A program made the position numbers and the translations under genes. The notes under the pieces are model-generated. The model saw nothing but the letters and a program-made list of their open reading frames with translations. It ran no database searches and was not told the DNA's origin. A stretch of 64,000 nt of DNA from RGIG3009 sp045595445 (GTDB lineage Bacteria > Bacillota > Clostridia > Oscillospirales > Acutalibacteraceae), in assembly GCA_045595445.1 (NCBI GenBank), contig JAZOAK010000007.1, positions 1 to 64,000 on the forward strand, given 5' to 3'. The number at the start of each line of letters is the position of its first letter. Within the stretch, counting starts at the first letter, position 1. Of this stretch, positions 23,358 to 31,820 are shown in pieces.

Positions 23358-24307
23358 ACCTGCCCACTCCCCATACTGTTAAACACGACCGCCAGCAACC
23401 AAGCGAGCGCCAACACCATCGCGGGCGAAAACAGCAGTTTAGCTAACCGCTCACGCACTGTCAGCAGCGACACACCGTTGCCCACCGTTTTCAGATACCC
23501 GGGACGGCGAATCACCGTCAGAACCGCCGCGCCGACCGCCGCCACCGCGGCAAATGCCGCCATGGTAATGGCGGTATCTTGCTCGGGAAAGCATTTCCCG
23601 AAAAATTGTAATAACACCGACATCAGATTGTTGGCAAAATGCAACGCCACCGCCGGCCAAATGCTGTCGGTCTGCACCATGAGGTATCCCAACACAAGAC
23701 CTAAAACAAACGCAAACGGAATCTGCAACATATTACCGTGGAATAAGGCGAACAACACGGCAGACAACACGATCGCCAGTCCGTCACCGTGCGGACGCAA
23801 CGCACCGAGAACGTATCCTCGAAAGATCATTTCTTCAATCAACGCAGGCAACACCGCCGTCGCGACGATGTTCAACAGAAGGCTGATAAACGTCGGCTGT
23901 AACAGATCCGGCATCTCGGGTTCGGGTACGCCAAACGTCATCAACCAGTTCATCACCCACGTTGCCACCACGTTAGCAAAGATCGCGATCGCCATGCCGC
24001 CGACCACACCCAGCCCGATAAACCCGCTGCTCACCCGCTTCGACGGAAACGGACTGCGTCGGTAACCGCCAATGAGCGCTACTGCTACGGCAGGCACCGC
24101 CAAAGAACCGGTATACACGATCATGTTAAGCAACATATATTTTTCATGGGTGTTTGCCCATTGCAAGGCGCCTTCCAGTAACCCCAATTGTACCGCCACC
24201 GTCAGCGCAACATCGACGAAGAGCATCGCCAGCAGTATAAACGCCACAAACGTGCTGCTTTTATTCAGTTGTCGTTTCTCCGCCTGCACGGGTGTAACGG
24301 TATACAT
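23354..24307 (-). CDS. CPBP-family intramembrane metalloprotease
   Basis: 317 residues with eight or more hydrophobic helices. The Abi/CPBP active site is present: EEMIFRGYVLG (the EExxxR pair), FALFHGN (His) and the later HFANN (His). Such proteases mature membrane peptides or act in stress responses and bacteriocin immunity. The ATG at 24307 is chosen for AAAGGGG upstream; the in-frame ATG at 24355 has no ribosome site. Coupled to tadA. Confidence 0.88.
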   Translation of the reverse strand: MYTVTPVQAEKRQLNKSSTFVAFILLAMLFVDVALTVAVQLGLLEGALQWANTHEKYMLLNMIVYTGSLAVPAVAVALIGGYRRSPFPSKRVSSGFIGLGVVGGMAIAIFANVVATWVMNWLMTFGVPEPEMPDLLQPTFISLLLNIVATAVLPALIEEMIFRGYVLGALRPHGDGLAIVLSAVLFALFHGNMLQIPFAFVLGLVLGYLMVQTDSIWPAVALHFANNLMSVLLQFFGKCFPEQDTAITMAAFAAVAAVGAAVLTVIRRPGYLKTVGNGVSLLTVRERLAKLLFSPAMVLALAWLLAVVFNSMGSGQV

Positions 24308-24452
24308 GTGCTTATATCCCCTTTCTATGCCCCCAGTATAACGCAAAATGCGCACCGACGCAATAAATTTCCGAAAAAGGCGAAAAAAGAGTTGCCATTA
24401 TAGGCAAAATCAAGTAAAATAAAAACAACTTTCAAATAAAGGAACGATCACC

Positions 24453-25652
24453 ATGAGTAAAATTCAAATGACCACGCCGCTCGTCGAGATGGACGGCGAC
24501 GAAATGACCCGCATCCTGTGGCAAGCGATCAAAGAAAAACTGCTGTTGCCGTTTGTGGACCTGAAATGCGAATATTATGATCTCGGCTTGCCGTACCGCG
24601 ATCAAACCAACGACCAAGTCACGGTCGACGCGGCAAACGCGATCAAAAAATACGGTGTCGGTGTCAAATGCGCCACCATCACCCCTAACGCACAGCGCGT
24701 GGAAGAATATAAATTAAAGGAAATGTGGAAAAGTCCCAACGGCACGTTGCGTGCAATGTTGGACGGCACGGTATTCCGCGCTCCCGTGGTGGTCAAAGGT
24801 ATCACACCGAGCGTTTCCACGTGGGAAAAACCCATCGTGCTCGCCCGTCACGCGTATGGCGACGTGTATAAAAACTCCGAACTGTACGTAGACGGCGCCG
24901 CCAAGGCGGAACTGCTCGTCACCTATCCGGACGGTCGCACCGAGAGCAAACTCATCCACGACTTTACCGGCGGCGGCATCCTTCAAGGTGTGCATAACAC
25001 CGATAACTCCATCGCGAGCTTTGCCCGCGCTTGCTTTAACTACGCGCTGTCGTTAAAGCAAGACTTGTGGTTCTCCACCAAGGATACCATTTCCAAGATC
25101 TACGACCATCGGTTTAAGGACATCTTCGCCGAGATCTATGAAGCCGAGTACAAGGAGCAATTTGAAGCCGCCGGCATCGAGTATTTCTACACGCTGATCG
25201 ACGACGCGGTTGCCCGCGTTATCCGTTCCAAGGGCGGCTTTATCTGGGCGTGCAAGAACTACGACGGCGACGTCATGAGCGACATGGTTGCCACGGCGTT
25301 CGGCTCGCTCGCCATGATGACGAGTGTACTCGTTTCGCCCGACGGCAACTACGAGTATGAGGCGGCACACGGTACCGTCACCCGCCATTATTACAAGCAC
25401 TTAAAAGGTGAAGAAACCTCCACGAACTCCGTCGCCACCATCTTCGCGTGGTCAGGCGCTCTGCGCAAACGCGGCGAGCTGGATAATCTGCCGGAGTTGT
25501 GCGCCTTTGCCGACCGTCTGGAAGCCGCCACCCTCGGCACCATCGAGGACGGCATCATGACCGGCGACTTGTACCTGCTCTCCACGCTCGAAAACAAGAA
25601 AAAAGTCAACTCGTTAGAATTTTTGGATGCCATTGCCGCAAAATTGGCTTGA
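24453..25652 (+). CDS. icd: NADP-dependent isocitrate dehydrogenase
   Basis: 399 residues, of the type shared by eukaryotes and some bacteria. Family landmarks: PLVEMDGDEMTRILW, ATITPNAQRVEEY, PNGTLRAMLDGTVFR, GGFIWACKNYDGDV and YEAAHGTVTRHYY. Makes 2-oxoglutarate and NADPH. Monocistronic; the promoter of the TPP riboswitch overlaps its stop codon. Confidence 0.95.
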   Translation: MSKIQMTTPLVEMDGDEMTRILWQAIKEKLLLPFVDLKCEYYDLGLPYRDQTNDQVTVDAANAIKKYGVGVKCATITPNAQRVEEYKLKEMWKSPNGTLRAMLDGTVFRAPVVVKGITPSVSTWEKPIVLARHAYGDVYKNSELYVDGAAKAELLVTYPDGRTESKLIHDFTGGGILQGVHNTDNSIASFARACFNYALSLKQDLWFSTKDTISKIYDHRFKDIFAEIYEAEYKEQFEAAGIEYFYTLIDDAVARVIRSKGGFIWACKNYDGDVMSDMVATAFGSLAMMTSVLVSPDGNYEYEAAHGTVTRHYYKHLKGEETSTNSVATIFAWSGALRKRGELDNLPELCAFADRLEAATLGTIEDGIMTGDLYLLSTLENKKKVNSLEFLDAIAAKLA

Positions 25653-25677
25653 CACACCCTTAAATTCATGCTACAAT
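25649..25677 (+). promoter_or_regulatory. sigma-A promoter of the thiT riboswitch transcript
   Basis: TTGACA, 17 nt, TACAAT, beginning within the last codons of icd. Confidence 0.8.
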
Positions 25678-25684
25678 ACCCACT

Positions 25685-25780
25685 GTTAAACAAGGGGTGC
25701 TGACACATCGTCGGCTGAGAGGAAGCTTGCTTCTAACCCTGTGACCTGATCCGGATAATACCGGCGTAGGAATGTTTACG
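25685..25780 (+). promoter_or_regulatory. TPP riboswitch (THI element)
   Basis: The conserved aptamer blocks are in order: GGGGTGC (25694), CTGAGA (25715), ACCCTGTGACCTGATCCGG (from 25737), and ATACCGGCGTAGGAA, closing with a P1 stem of AAACA / TGTTT. Placed upstream of the thiamin transporter gene, so thiamin pyrophosphate should turn expression off. Confidence 0.95.
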
Positions 25781-25820
25781 AAGTGCAGCGGTTAAAGCGC
25801 GCAAACATCTGCCTTTTTTA

Positions 25821-25857
25821 ACATCCTATCCGTATTGTTCGGATAGGATGTTTTTTG
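25821..25857 (+). terminator. riboswitch expression-platform terminator
   Basis: Stem ACATCCTATCCG / CGGATAGGATGT followed by seven T, between the TPP aptamer and the thiT ribosome site. The fit is that of a transcription-terminating OFF switch. Confidence 0.9.
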
Positions 25858-25876
25858 TTAAAAAGGAGCGTTCAAT

Positions 25877-26689
25877 ATGTCAACTCGCAAAGAATCCGTT
25901 TACCGCCTGACCGAAAGTGCTCTGCTCTTGGCGATCGCCGCGGTGTTAAGTGTTATCAAGTTGGTGGATATGCCGTACGGCGGCAGCGTCACCGCTTGCA
26001 GTATGTTACCGCTGCTGATCATCGCCTACCGTCACGGCACGCGCCACGGTCTGTTCACCGCCTTTGCTTACAGCTTGATCCAACTGCTGCTGGGGCTGGA
26101 CAATTTTTCGTATGCCACCTCATTCGGCGCCGTGATCGCCATCGCCGTTTTTGATTACCTGCTCGCCTTTTTGGTGCTGGGACTCGGCGGCATCTTCCGG
26201 GGTAAACTACCGCAAGGTGCGGCGCTCGGCACGGTAGCGTTCCTCACGGGACTTCTGCGGTATCTGTGCCACGTCATTTCGGGTTGTACGGTATGGGCAG
26301 GGTTGTCCGTTCCCACCGCCGAAGCGTTTATCTATTCCCTCTCCTATAACGCAACCTACATGATTCCCGAAATTCTCATTCTGACACTTGGCGCCGTGTA
26401 CGTGTCCCGCCTGTTATCCTTGGAAAGCACGGGTGTTTCCCGCGCCGTCATTCGACACGAGTCGGGTGGTGCCGCCACCGCGTTGTCCTTTGCAGCGTAT
26501 ACGGCACTCTTTATCACGATTGTGGGTGACGTGATCTACATCGCACCCTCCCTGCAAAATGCGACAAGCGGCGAACTGTTTTTCAGCGGTCTTGCCGCCC
26601 TCAATTGGCTCGGTGTCGGCATCTTTACCGCCATCGGCGTTGTGCTGTTTATCCTCTTAAAATTCATCGGCAAGCATGTCAAACAATAA
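25877..26689 (+). CDS. thiT: thiamin ECF transporter S component ThiT, with C-terminal extension
   Basis: 270 residues. ThiT-like core 1-185: ALLLAIAAVLSVIKLVDMPYGGSV, split as LLLAIAAVLSVIKL and DMPYGGSVT; then HGTRHGLFTAFAYSLIQLLLG and SYNATYMIPEILI. Control by a TPP riboswitch supports thiamin as ligand. The usual family length is near 190. Here about 80 further residues carry two more helices (about 198-222 and 238-262) of unknown purpose. Confidence 0.88.
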   Translation: MSTRKESVYRLTESALLLAIAAVLSVIKLVDMPYGGSVTACSMLPLLIIAYRHGTRHGLFTAFAYSLIQLLLGLDNFSYATSFGAVIAIAVFDYLLAFLVLGLGGIFRGKLPQGAALGTVAFLTGLLRYLCHVISGCTVWAGLSVPTAEAFIYSLSYNATYMIPEILILTLGAVYVSRLLSLESTGVSRAVIRHESGGAATALSFAAYTALFITIVGDVIYIAPSLQNATSGELFFSGLAALNWLGVGIFTAIGVVLFILLKFIGKHVKQ

Positions 26690-26722
26690 ACGAAGCCCCC
26701 GCCGTTGGCGGGGGCTTCGTTT
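26688..26722. terminator. convergent terminator after thiT
   Basis: AAACGAAGCCCCCGCC-GTT-GGCGGGGGCTTCGTTT, a very stable stem between thiT and the zinc-finger/Sel1 gene. Confidence 0.9.
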
Positions 26723-26731
26723 GGTTTCGTA

Positions 26732-27481
26732 TCAGGTGGATTGTTTATAATCCGGGCACCACGCTTTGCGCGGATCATCGCAATGTGCCAAATAATACGA
26801 GGTACTTCGTTTCGTGCATATCCCGTTTTGATAGTAACGGCATTTCATGATTTCGTTTGCGTGTCTTACCACGTCGGCGGCCTCGGCATGACCTTGTTTT
26901 GCCAAGCGTTCAATCGTCTCGAAGTCGTATGCCTTTAACGCGCGTTGGAATTCCTCTTCCATGCGCCGCACGCGGCGGTTGTTGCTCACGACGGAGCGCA
27001 AGTCTTTCAATCGATCGTTGCAGATTTTTGCAACGGTATCATCACAGCCGAGCTTTAACGCTTCTTCCATCAAATACAAAATTCTTTCGTATTCGTCGGG
27101 ATCATTGTGAACATCCAGCAACGTGGCGGCATACATCGCCATACCGTTGGGCGATTTGGCATCCGACGCCACTTTAAGATACGATAACGCCTCTTCGTAG
27201 TCGCCGTCGGAAACAAGCCCCACACCGATATACAAGTTTGCATCCACCGAGCCCTTTTCGGCGGCGGCATGCAACAACTGCGGGTTGTGATCGGCATCGC
27301 GCGCCATCGCGTACAACTCATCGGCGGTATACGTATTCAGCGCTTCCTCGTTGATCTTACCGTTTAAGGCATCGTCCAAGGAAATGCGATCACCGCACAG
27401 GGTGCAGTAGGCAGTCTTAATATCGCTGCATAAATGAAGTTGTCCTGCACAAGCAGGGCACAGTACGTCGACAAAAGCCAT
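26732..27481 (-). CDS. zinc-ribbon and Sel1/TPR-repeat protein
   Basis: 249 residues. An N-terminal zinc ribbon (VLCPACAGQLHL ... YCTLCGD; two CxxC knuckles, about 8-35) is followed by Sel1-like helical repeats (about 50-140, for example NPQLLHAAAEKGSVDANLYI, then SDGDYEEALSYLKVASDA). A second cysteine-rich end reads MKCRYYQNGICTKRS ... AHCDDPRKAWCPDY. No membrane helix. It begins on the very next base after the stop of the 1021-residue gene, so the two are translated together and probably interact. Function unknown. Confidence 0.75.
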   Translation of the reverse strand: MAFVDVLCPACAGQLHLCSDIKTAYCTLCGDRISLDDALNGKINEEALNTYTADELYAMARDADHNPQLLHAAAEKGSVDANLYIGVGLVSDGDYEEALSYLKVASDAKSPNGMAMYAATLLDVHNDPDEYERILYLMEEALKLGCDDTVAKICNDRLKDLRSVVSNNRRVRRMEEEFQRALKAYDFETIERLAKQGHAEAADVVRHANEIMKCRYYQNGICTKRSTSYYLAHCDDPRKAWCPDYKQST

Positions 27482-30400
27482 TTACTTCGCCTCCTCTTGC
27501 TGCGTTGTTGTCGTAGCGGTATCTTCGGCAGATTCTTCTGTATATACCACAGGCTTTAACGTGGGGAGCTTTCCGTTTTGCATATCCCAGATTTCCTCAC
27601 TCCAACCGAGTGTATCGATAAGGAAAGCGGTGGTGGTCATGGTGCGCGCCGGTTTCAGATTCTTGCCGTTGGGGAAAATGGATGCCGACTTATAGCTGTT
27701 CTGAATCACCAAATCTTCCTGACCGCAACTCTTTGCCGCCCGTTTGGTACCGTATACAAAGGAATTGACCACGTCGGGAGTCTCGTCGAACTCCGGCTTC
27801 ACACCGGCAACAATACAGTAATCGCACCGCGTGGTCTTGTTGTTCGCGGTGATGGTTTTTACCGAGCAAGCCAATGCGTGATAACTGTTTTCAATCACGT
27901 CGTCGCGGAGTAAGGTTCCGGTAAGCGCGCCGGCATAAGGTGTTACCGTTTTATTTTCGCTTTCGCGGCACACGACGGACAGCTTACCCTGCGCATAGGA
28001 ATTGTTCATGCCGGCGTGACCGCCGATAGCACCTACCGAGCAGGCAATTTGACCGGAGGCTGCTTCCTCGGCAGTCAGGGTAACCGCCAACTCGCCGTTA
28101 AAGAACGAACGCGAGGAGATGCCGTTATTACCGATCAAGCCACCGATGTACAGGTAAGCAAGGTCGGTTGCCGATTGATCGTTGACGGTGGTTTGGAACT
28201 TACCGGTATAAGACGATCCTTCCAAATCCCCCTTGTTGTTGCCGATCAGGCCACCCAATTCAAATTCCGGCTTATCATGGCCCGTCAGACAAGTCAAGTT
28301 AACCGTGACGGGGATGTTGGTGTGACAGTTAACTACCGTGCCCCCGTTTTGGGCCGCGAACGTGCCGAAACGGAAGTGCTTGGACGGCTCGTATTCTGCG
28401 GTGAACGTAACAGCACCGTCGGTGATACGGCAATCGGCAAGGGTGCCGAGCGAGGAGTTGTCTTCGGCAAGCACCGCCAACTCAAAGGCTTTCGGCAAGA
28501 CTTCGCCAAACGTACGGGTAACACCGTTCACAGAAACGTCAAGCAATAATCCGTGGTTAGCGTGCAAAAGTGCCTGCTGCCACGTGCCGTTTTGGAACGT
28601 GAGGTGGCGCATTTCTCCGAAATTGTGCCAAATCCACGAAGCATCAGTTTGAGCGACGTTAGATACGGTGTGTCCGTTGCCGTCAATCTCGCCAAAGAAG
28701 AACGTCACGGCCGGAAGCGCGGTATCTTGAAGATCCAAATCGGCATTAAGCTGATAGTGGCCAAGCGGATTGGTAGCCAGCAACGACAAATCATCGACGT
28801 CGTCAATGGACAACGTGCCAACCTGTTTGTTAAACGTGAATAACGACACCACCAGCGCGGCCACCGAAAGCCAGAACGACACGTTGGTAAGGTGCGGCGC
28901 CCAGTCGGTAAAGCGACGGCACGCGGCGGTATATTGTGCTGCCTCGCTCTTGGGTTTCTTGCGCAAACGGCGCGCCTCTCGCTGTGCTTTTTGAATAGCC
29001 ACCAAGATCGGGCGAAGCACTAACCAACCGCCCAACAAAGAACCGTACAGCACGTAAACCGAGTGTTTGAGCACTTGTTGCGGCGCCAACAACCAGTAAA
29101 CCGAAACCACAAGTGCCACCACAGCGACTGCGAGTGCCACACCCGACACGATTGCCGCCGTCTTTCCGCTTTTCTCACTGCTCGCTTGCAGGTCGCTATC
29201 AAACGTGGCAACGGCCTGCTTTACGGTGTTAATTGCCTCATCACATGCCGCGGTTTGTGCGACTGCCGCCGCGTGTAGCGCCTCGGTATACGCAGTCCAT
29301 TCGGCTTGATACGGATTGCTTTCCGCCTGCAAGGCACGCTCTGCCCACGGAGCAATGTGTTCTAACTCTTGGTTTTCCAACGTGAGCGTCCATTCGCGCT
29401 TTTGTTTCAGAAACGCTAAAAGTTCCTCGCGTTTTTTATGATCGTCAAGATGCTTTTTGAGGAAGGTATCTACTTTTTTCTGAATATCGAGTGGCGGTAA
29501 GGCTACCGTCAACCCCCGGGAAATAGTCGTGACGTAGCGCCATGCGGCTTCGCTGCCGTCTTGGCTGCGCAGCGCCACGTATTGCAGCTCCTCGGGTGTA
29601 ACTTCTTTACGCGCTAAGATAGATCGATGGAACGCTGCTCGCGCCTCTTCGTCGTTCAGCCTATCAAATAACGCGTCGATCACCGCATAGCGGTCGATGG
29701 ACCATTGCGCATCAGTATCCAGTAATTGCGTTACGAACAACCGCACCCGCTCCAAACCGGTGGAAGGAGATCCATCAGGCAAGGTATCGGGCAGCGAAGG
29801 CTTCCCGCCTTGTTTTTCCCACACAGCAGCAGGATCGACCCAACACCGAATATCCTTGTTTTCTTGCAACAAGGTTGCCGCACGTTTGCGTAGCGTCGCA
29901 TCGGCATTGACGGCGTCGACAGTAAAATCCACGTTTTTGAGCGACACCTTTGCGGCTTCCACCGCCTTCGAAGAAAAGAATTTGGAAAACTCTTCAAACA
30001 TGCCACTCAAAGCCTTGAACACGTCACCGGTATCAACCCCCGAGTCGAGTTCTTTGTATACCGCGTGTAAGGCCGTAATAATCCCTAACGAATACTCGCC
30101 GGGAACGGCTAATCCGCCCGCCTTGCTAAGTACCGTATGTATCTCCTTCAGCAGATCGTTTTCGGGACAGTGCGCGGCATAATGCCCGATCCACTTGTTC
30201 ATACGAAAAACGTCGTTTTGAGCGGCACACCGCAGCACGTTACTGTGCGTGAAGAACAACGTTTTGTCGGCTGCCTGCTTATAGTGTTCTTGTTGCTCGG
30301 CAGTCGCGTAGCGGCAAGCATAAGAATAGGGTTTCTCATTGGTAAAGGGAATGCCACGATTGATCAGCGTATCTTCGCTGTTGCATTGATGCTCCGCCAT

Positions 30401-30547
30401 CAACAGCAACCAGTACGCAACGCTGTTTTTCGGTTGCTCATCCAATTCTTGGTTGAGCACGTCGACCGCACGACCAAACTCCTCATCGTTCATGAGGTTA
30501 ATTGCCCGTTCCATACGGGGACTGAGTTGCGTTAACATACCATCCAT
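27482..30547 (-). CDS. large membrane protein with helical N-domain and GLUG-like repeats
   Basis: 1021 residues. The N-terminal part (about 1-450) is soluble and helical, beginning with a TPR-like ERAINLMNDEEFGRAVDVL. Three membrane helices lie at about 463-486, 496-517 and 555-572. The C-terminal part begins DVDDLSLLATNPLGHYQLNA, runs through FFGEIDGNGHTVSN, and carries GLUG-type repeats (ELGGLIGNNKGDLEGSSY; YIGGLIGNNGISSRSFF; SVGAIGGHAGMNNSY) as in surface proteins. With three helices the two large parts lie on opposite sides of the membrane, so it may link a cytoplasmic TPR platform to an outer beta-rich domain. No known family as a whole. Confidence 0.75.
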   Translation of the reverse strand: MDGMLTQLSPRMERAINLMNDEEFGRAVDVLNQELDEQPKNSVAYWLLLMAEHQCNSEDTLINRGIPFTNEKPYSYACRYATAEQQEHYKQAADKTLFFTHSNVLRCAAQNDVFRMNKWIGHYAAHCPENDLLKEIHTVLSKAGGLAVPGEYSLGIITALHAVYKELDSGVDTGDVFKALSGMFEEFSKFFSSKAVEAAKVSLKNVDFTVDAVNADATLRKRAATLLQENKDIRCWVDPAAVWEKQGGKPSLPDTLPDGSPSTGLERVRLFVTQLLDTDAQWSIDRYAVIDALFDRLNDEEARAAFHRSILARKEVTPEELQYVALRSQDGSEAAWRYVTTISRGLTVALPPLDIQKKVDTFLKKHLDDHKKREELLAFLKQKREWTLTLENQELEHIAPWAERALQAESNPYQAEWTAYTEALHAAAVAQTAACDEAINTVKQAVATFDSDLQASSEKSGKTAAIVSGVALAVAVVALVVSVYWLLAPQQVLKHSVYVLYGSLLGGWLVLRPILVAIQKAQREARRLRKKPKSEAAQYTAACRRFTDWAPHLTNVSFWLSVAALVVSLFTFNKQVGTLSIDDVDDLSLLATNPLGHYQLNADLDLQDTALPAVTFFFGEIDGNGHTVSNVAQTDASWIWHNFGEMRHLTFQNGTWQQALLHANHGLLLDVSVNGVTRTFGEVLPKAFELAVLAEDNSSLGTLADCRITDGAVTFTAEYEPSKHFRFGTFAAQNGGTVVNCHTNIPVTVNLTCLTGHDKPEFELGGLIGNNKGDLEGSSYTGKFQTTVNDQSATDLAYLYIGGLIGNNGISSRSFFNGELAVTLTAEEAASGQIACSVGAIGGHAGMNNSYAQGKLSVVCRESENKTVTPYAGALTGTLLRDDVIENSYHALACSVKTITANNKTTRCDYCIVAGVKPEFDETPDVVNSFVYGTKRAAKSCGQEDLVIQNSYKSASIFPNGKNLKPARTMTTTAFLIDTLGWSEEIWDMQNGKLPTLKPVVYTEESAEDTATTTTQQEEAK

Positions 30548-30655
30548 AGGGACCCCTCCTTATTTCGGTTACTTGTATTCTACCATGAATCGACACGTAA
30601 AAACAAGTCCCTCAAAAAAATCGACGCTAAGCTTACCAAAAAAGCGCTGTAAAGC

Positions 30656-30693
30656 AACAGCCGCCGTATGTTTTTAACACACGGCGGCTGTTT
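30656..30693 (-). terminator. hairpin downstream of the C_GCAxxG_C_C gene
   Basis: AACAGCCGCCGT / ACACGGCGGCTGTT-type stem (11-12 bp) with a 10-nt loop; only a weak T-run on the minus strand. Confidence 0.65.
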
Positions 30694-30701
30694 ATGTTTT
30701 C

Positions 30702-31103
30702 TTATTGTTCGAGTGCTTTAAGCGCAAGGGAAACACCGAGCTCAATGCACTTTTGGCAGGAAACGCATCCCGCGTTCTTAATCGCCGCACACACGGCTGT
30801 ACCACCGCACGCGGCGGTAAATTCGTCACACAACGCTTTGCAGATCGCGTAGGTTTGTTGCTTGGAAGCGGGCGCCCACAAGTGACCGTCACTATGCCTC
30901 AATCCTGCCACAAAAATGGCGCCCGACAACGCACCACAGGTCTGCTCTCTACCGCCCATACCGGCGCCGAAACCTTCCATGGCACGCATCACGGTTTGCG
31001 GGTCCATCCCTAAATCTTCCGAAAACGGAAGCGCCACCGCTTGTGCACAGTTGTGCCCTCTTTCGTGAAGATCTTTGGCCTGCTCGAATTTATTACCAAA
31101 CAT
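30702..31103 (-). CDS. C_GCAxxG_C_C family protein
   Basis: 133 residues matching the family named for its cysteine pattern: HNCAQAVAL, GFGAGMGGREQTCGALSGAI (the CGA..G core), and later Cys in GTAVCAAIKNAGCVSCQKCIE. The family is thought to be redox-related or Fe-S-related; no reaction is established. An oxidoreductase-linked role is likely but unproven. Monocistronic or with the HAD gene just upstream. Confidence 0.82.
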   Translation of the reverse strand: MFGNKFEQAKDLHERGHNCAQAVALPFSEDLGMDPQTVMRAMEGFGAGMGGREQTCGALSGAIFVAGLRHSDGHLWAPASKQQTYAICKALCDEFTAACGGTAVCAAIKNAGCVSCQKCIELGVSLALKALEQ

Positions 31104-31120
31104 CGTATCGTCCCCTGTTG

Positions 31121-31819
31121 TTATATTCTGAAATGCTGCCGCAATACGCTTTCCACGCTGTCAGCGGTCGGCAGATCACCGAACCCCATACACAGCGAAT
31201 CCTTCATGCGGTACGGATGCCCCACCGCGCAGAGAAGCGGAATATCGTTCTCGCCGTCACCGAACGCAATCGCTTGATCGGGTGACACCCCGAACTTTTG
31301 CATCACGACCCGCGCCGCAGCCCCCTTATCCGCACCCGCGGCAACCAGTTCGGTCGTGCGGTCGTTTTGATATGCTACCCGAAACGACTCGTGCAGATCG
31401 GTAACCGTACCGGTGGGCAATTCCACCTTCAAGTAATCCTCGGGAATCTCCTCCGGTATGTGGACACGCTTGCCGTCAACCGGTGTATTTCCCACGCAAT
31501 AAATATGCTCGCGCCCATACACGGCACCGCCGCCGTATCGGGCAAGAAGATCTTTTGTTTTGCATTTCATCAGCCGCTTTTTATACAACACACAGTTCTT
31601 GTGCATCACAAGCGCCCCGTCCATACACAAAAACACCAATCGGAAAAATAACGGACCGAACATCGTTTTCAGTTGTCCGTACGGTCTGCCCGTTGCGATA
31701 ACCACCGTGATGCCGCGATCCAACAAACGGCGCAACACGTTCAGCGTTTCACTCGAAATCGCCGTTTCTGTTTTTTTAAGCAACGTACCGTCTACGTCGC
31801 AAAACACCATTCTCGTCAT
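31121..31819 (-). CDS. HAD-superfamily (Cof-type) phosphatase
   Basis: 232 residues. Motif I is FCDVDGTLLKK (nucleophile Asp), motif II is VVIATGRPYGQ and motif IV is AIAFGDGENDIPLL, with a C2 cap between. Acts on sugar phosphates or related metabolites; specificity unknown. The start is 1 nt after the mutS2 stop, with the ribosome site inside the end of mutS2, so translation is coupled. Confidence 0.9.
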   Translation of the reverse strand: MTRMVFCDVDGTLLKKTETAISSETLNVLRRLLDRGITVVIATGRPYGQLKTMFGPLFFRLVFLCMDGALVMHKNCVLYKKRLMKCKTKDLLARYGGGAVYGREHIYCVGNTPVDGKRVHIPEEIPEDYLKVELPTGTVTDLHESFRVAYQNDRTTELVAAGADKGAAARVVMQKFGVSPDQAIAFGDGENDIPLLCAVGHPYRMKDSLCMGFGDLPTADSVESVLRQHFRI

Positions 31820-31820
31820 C

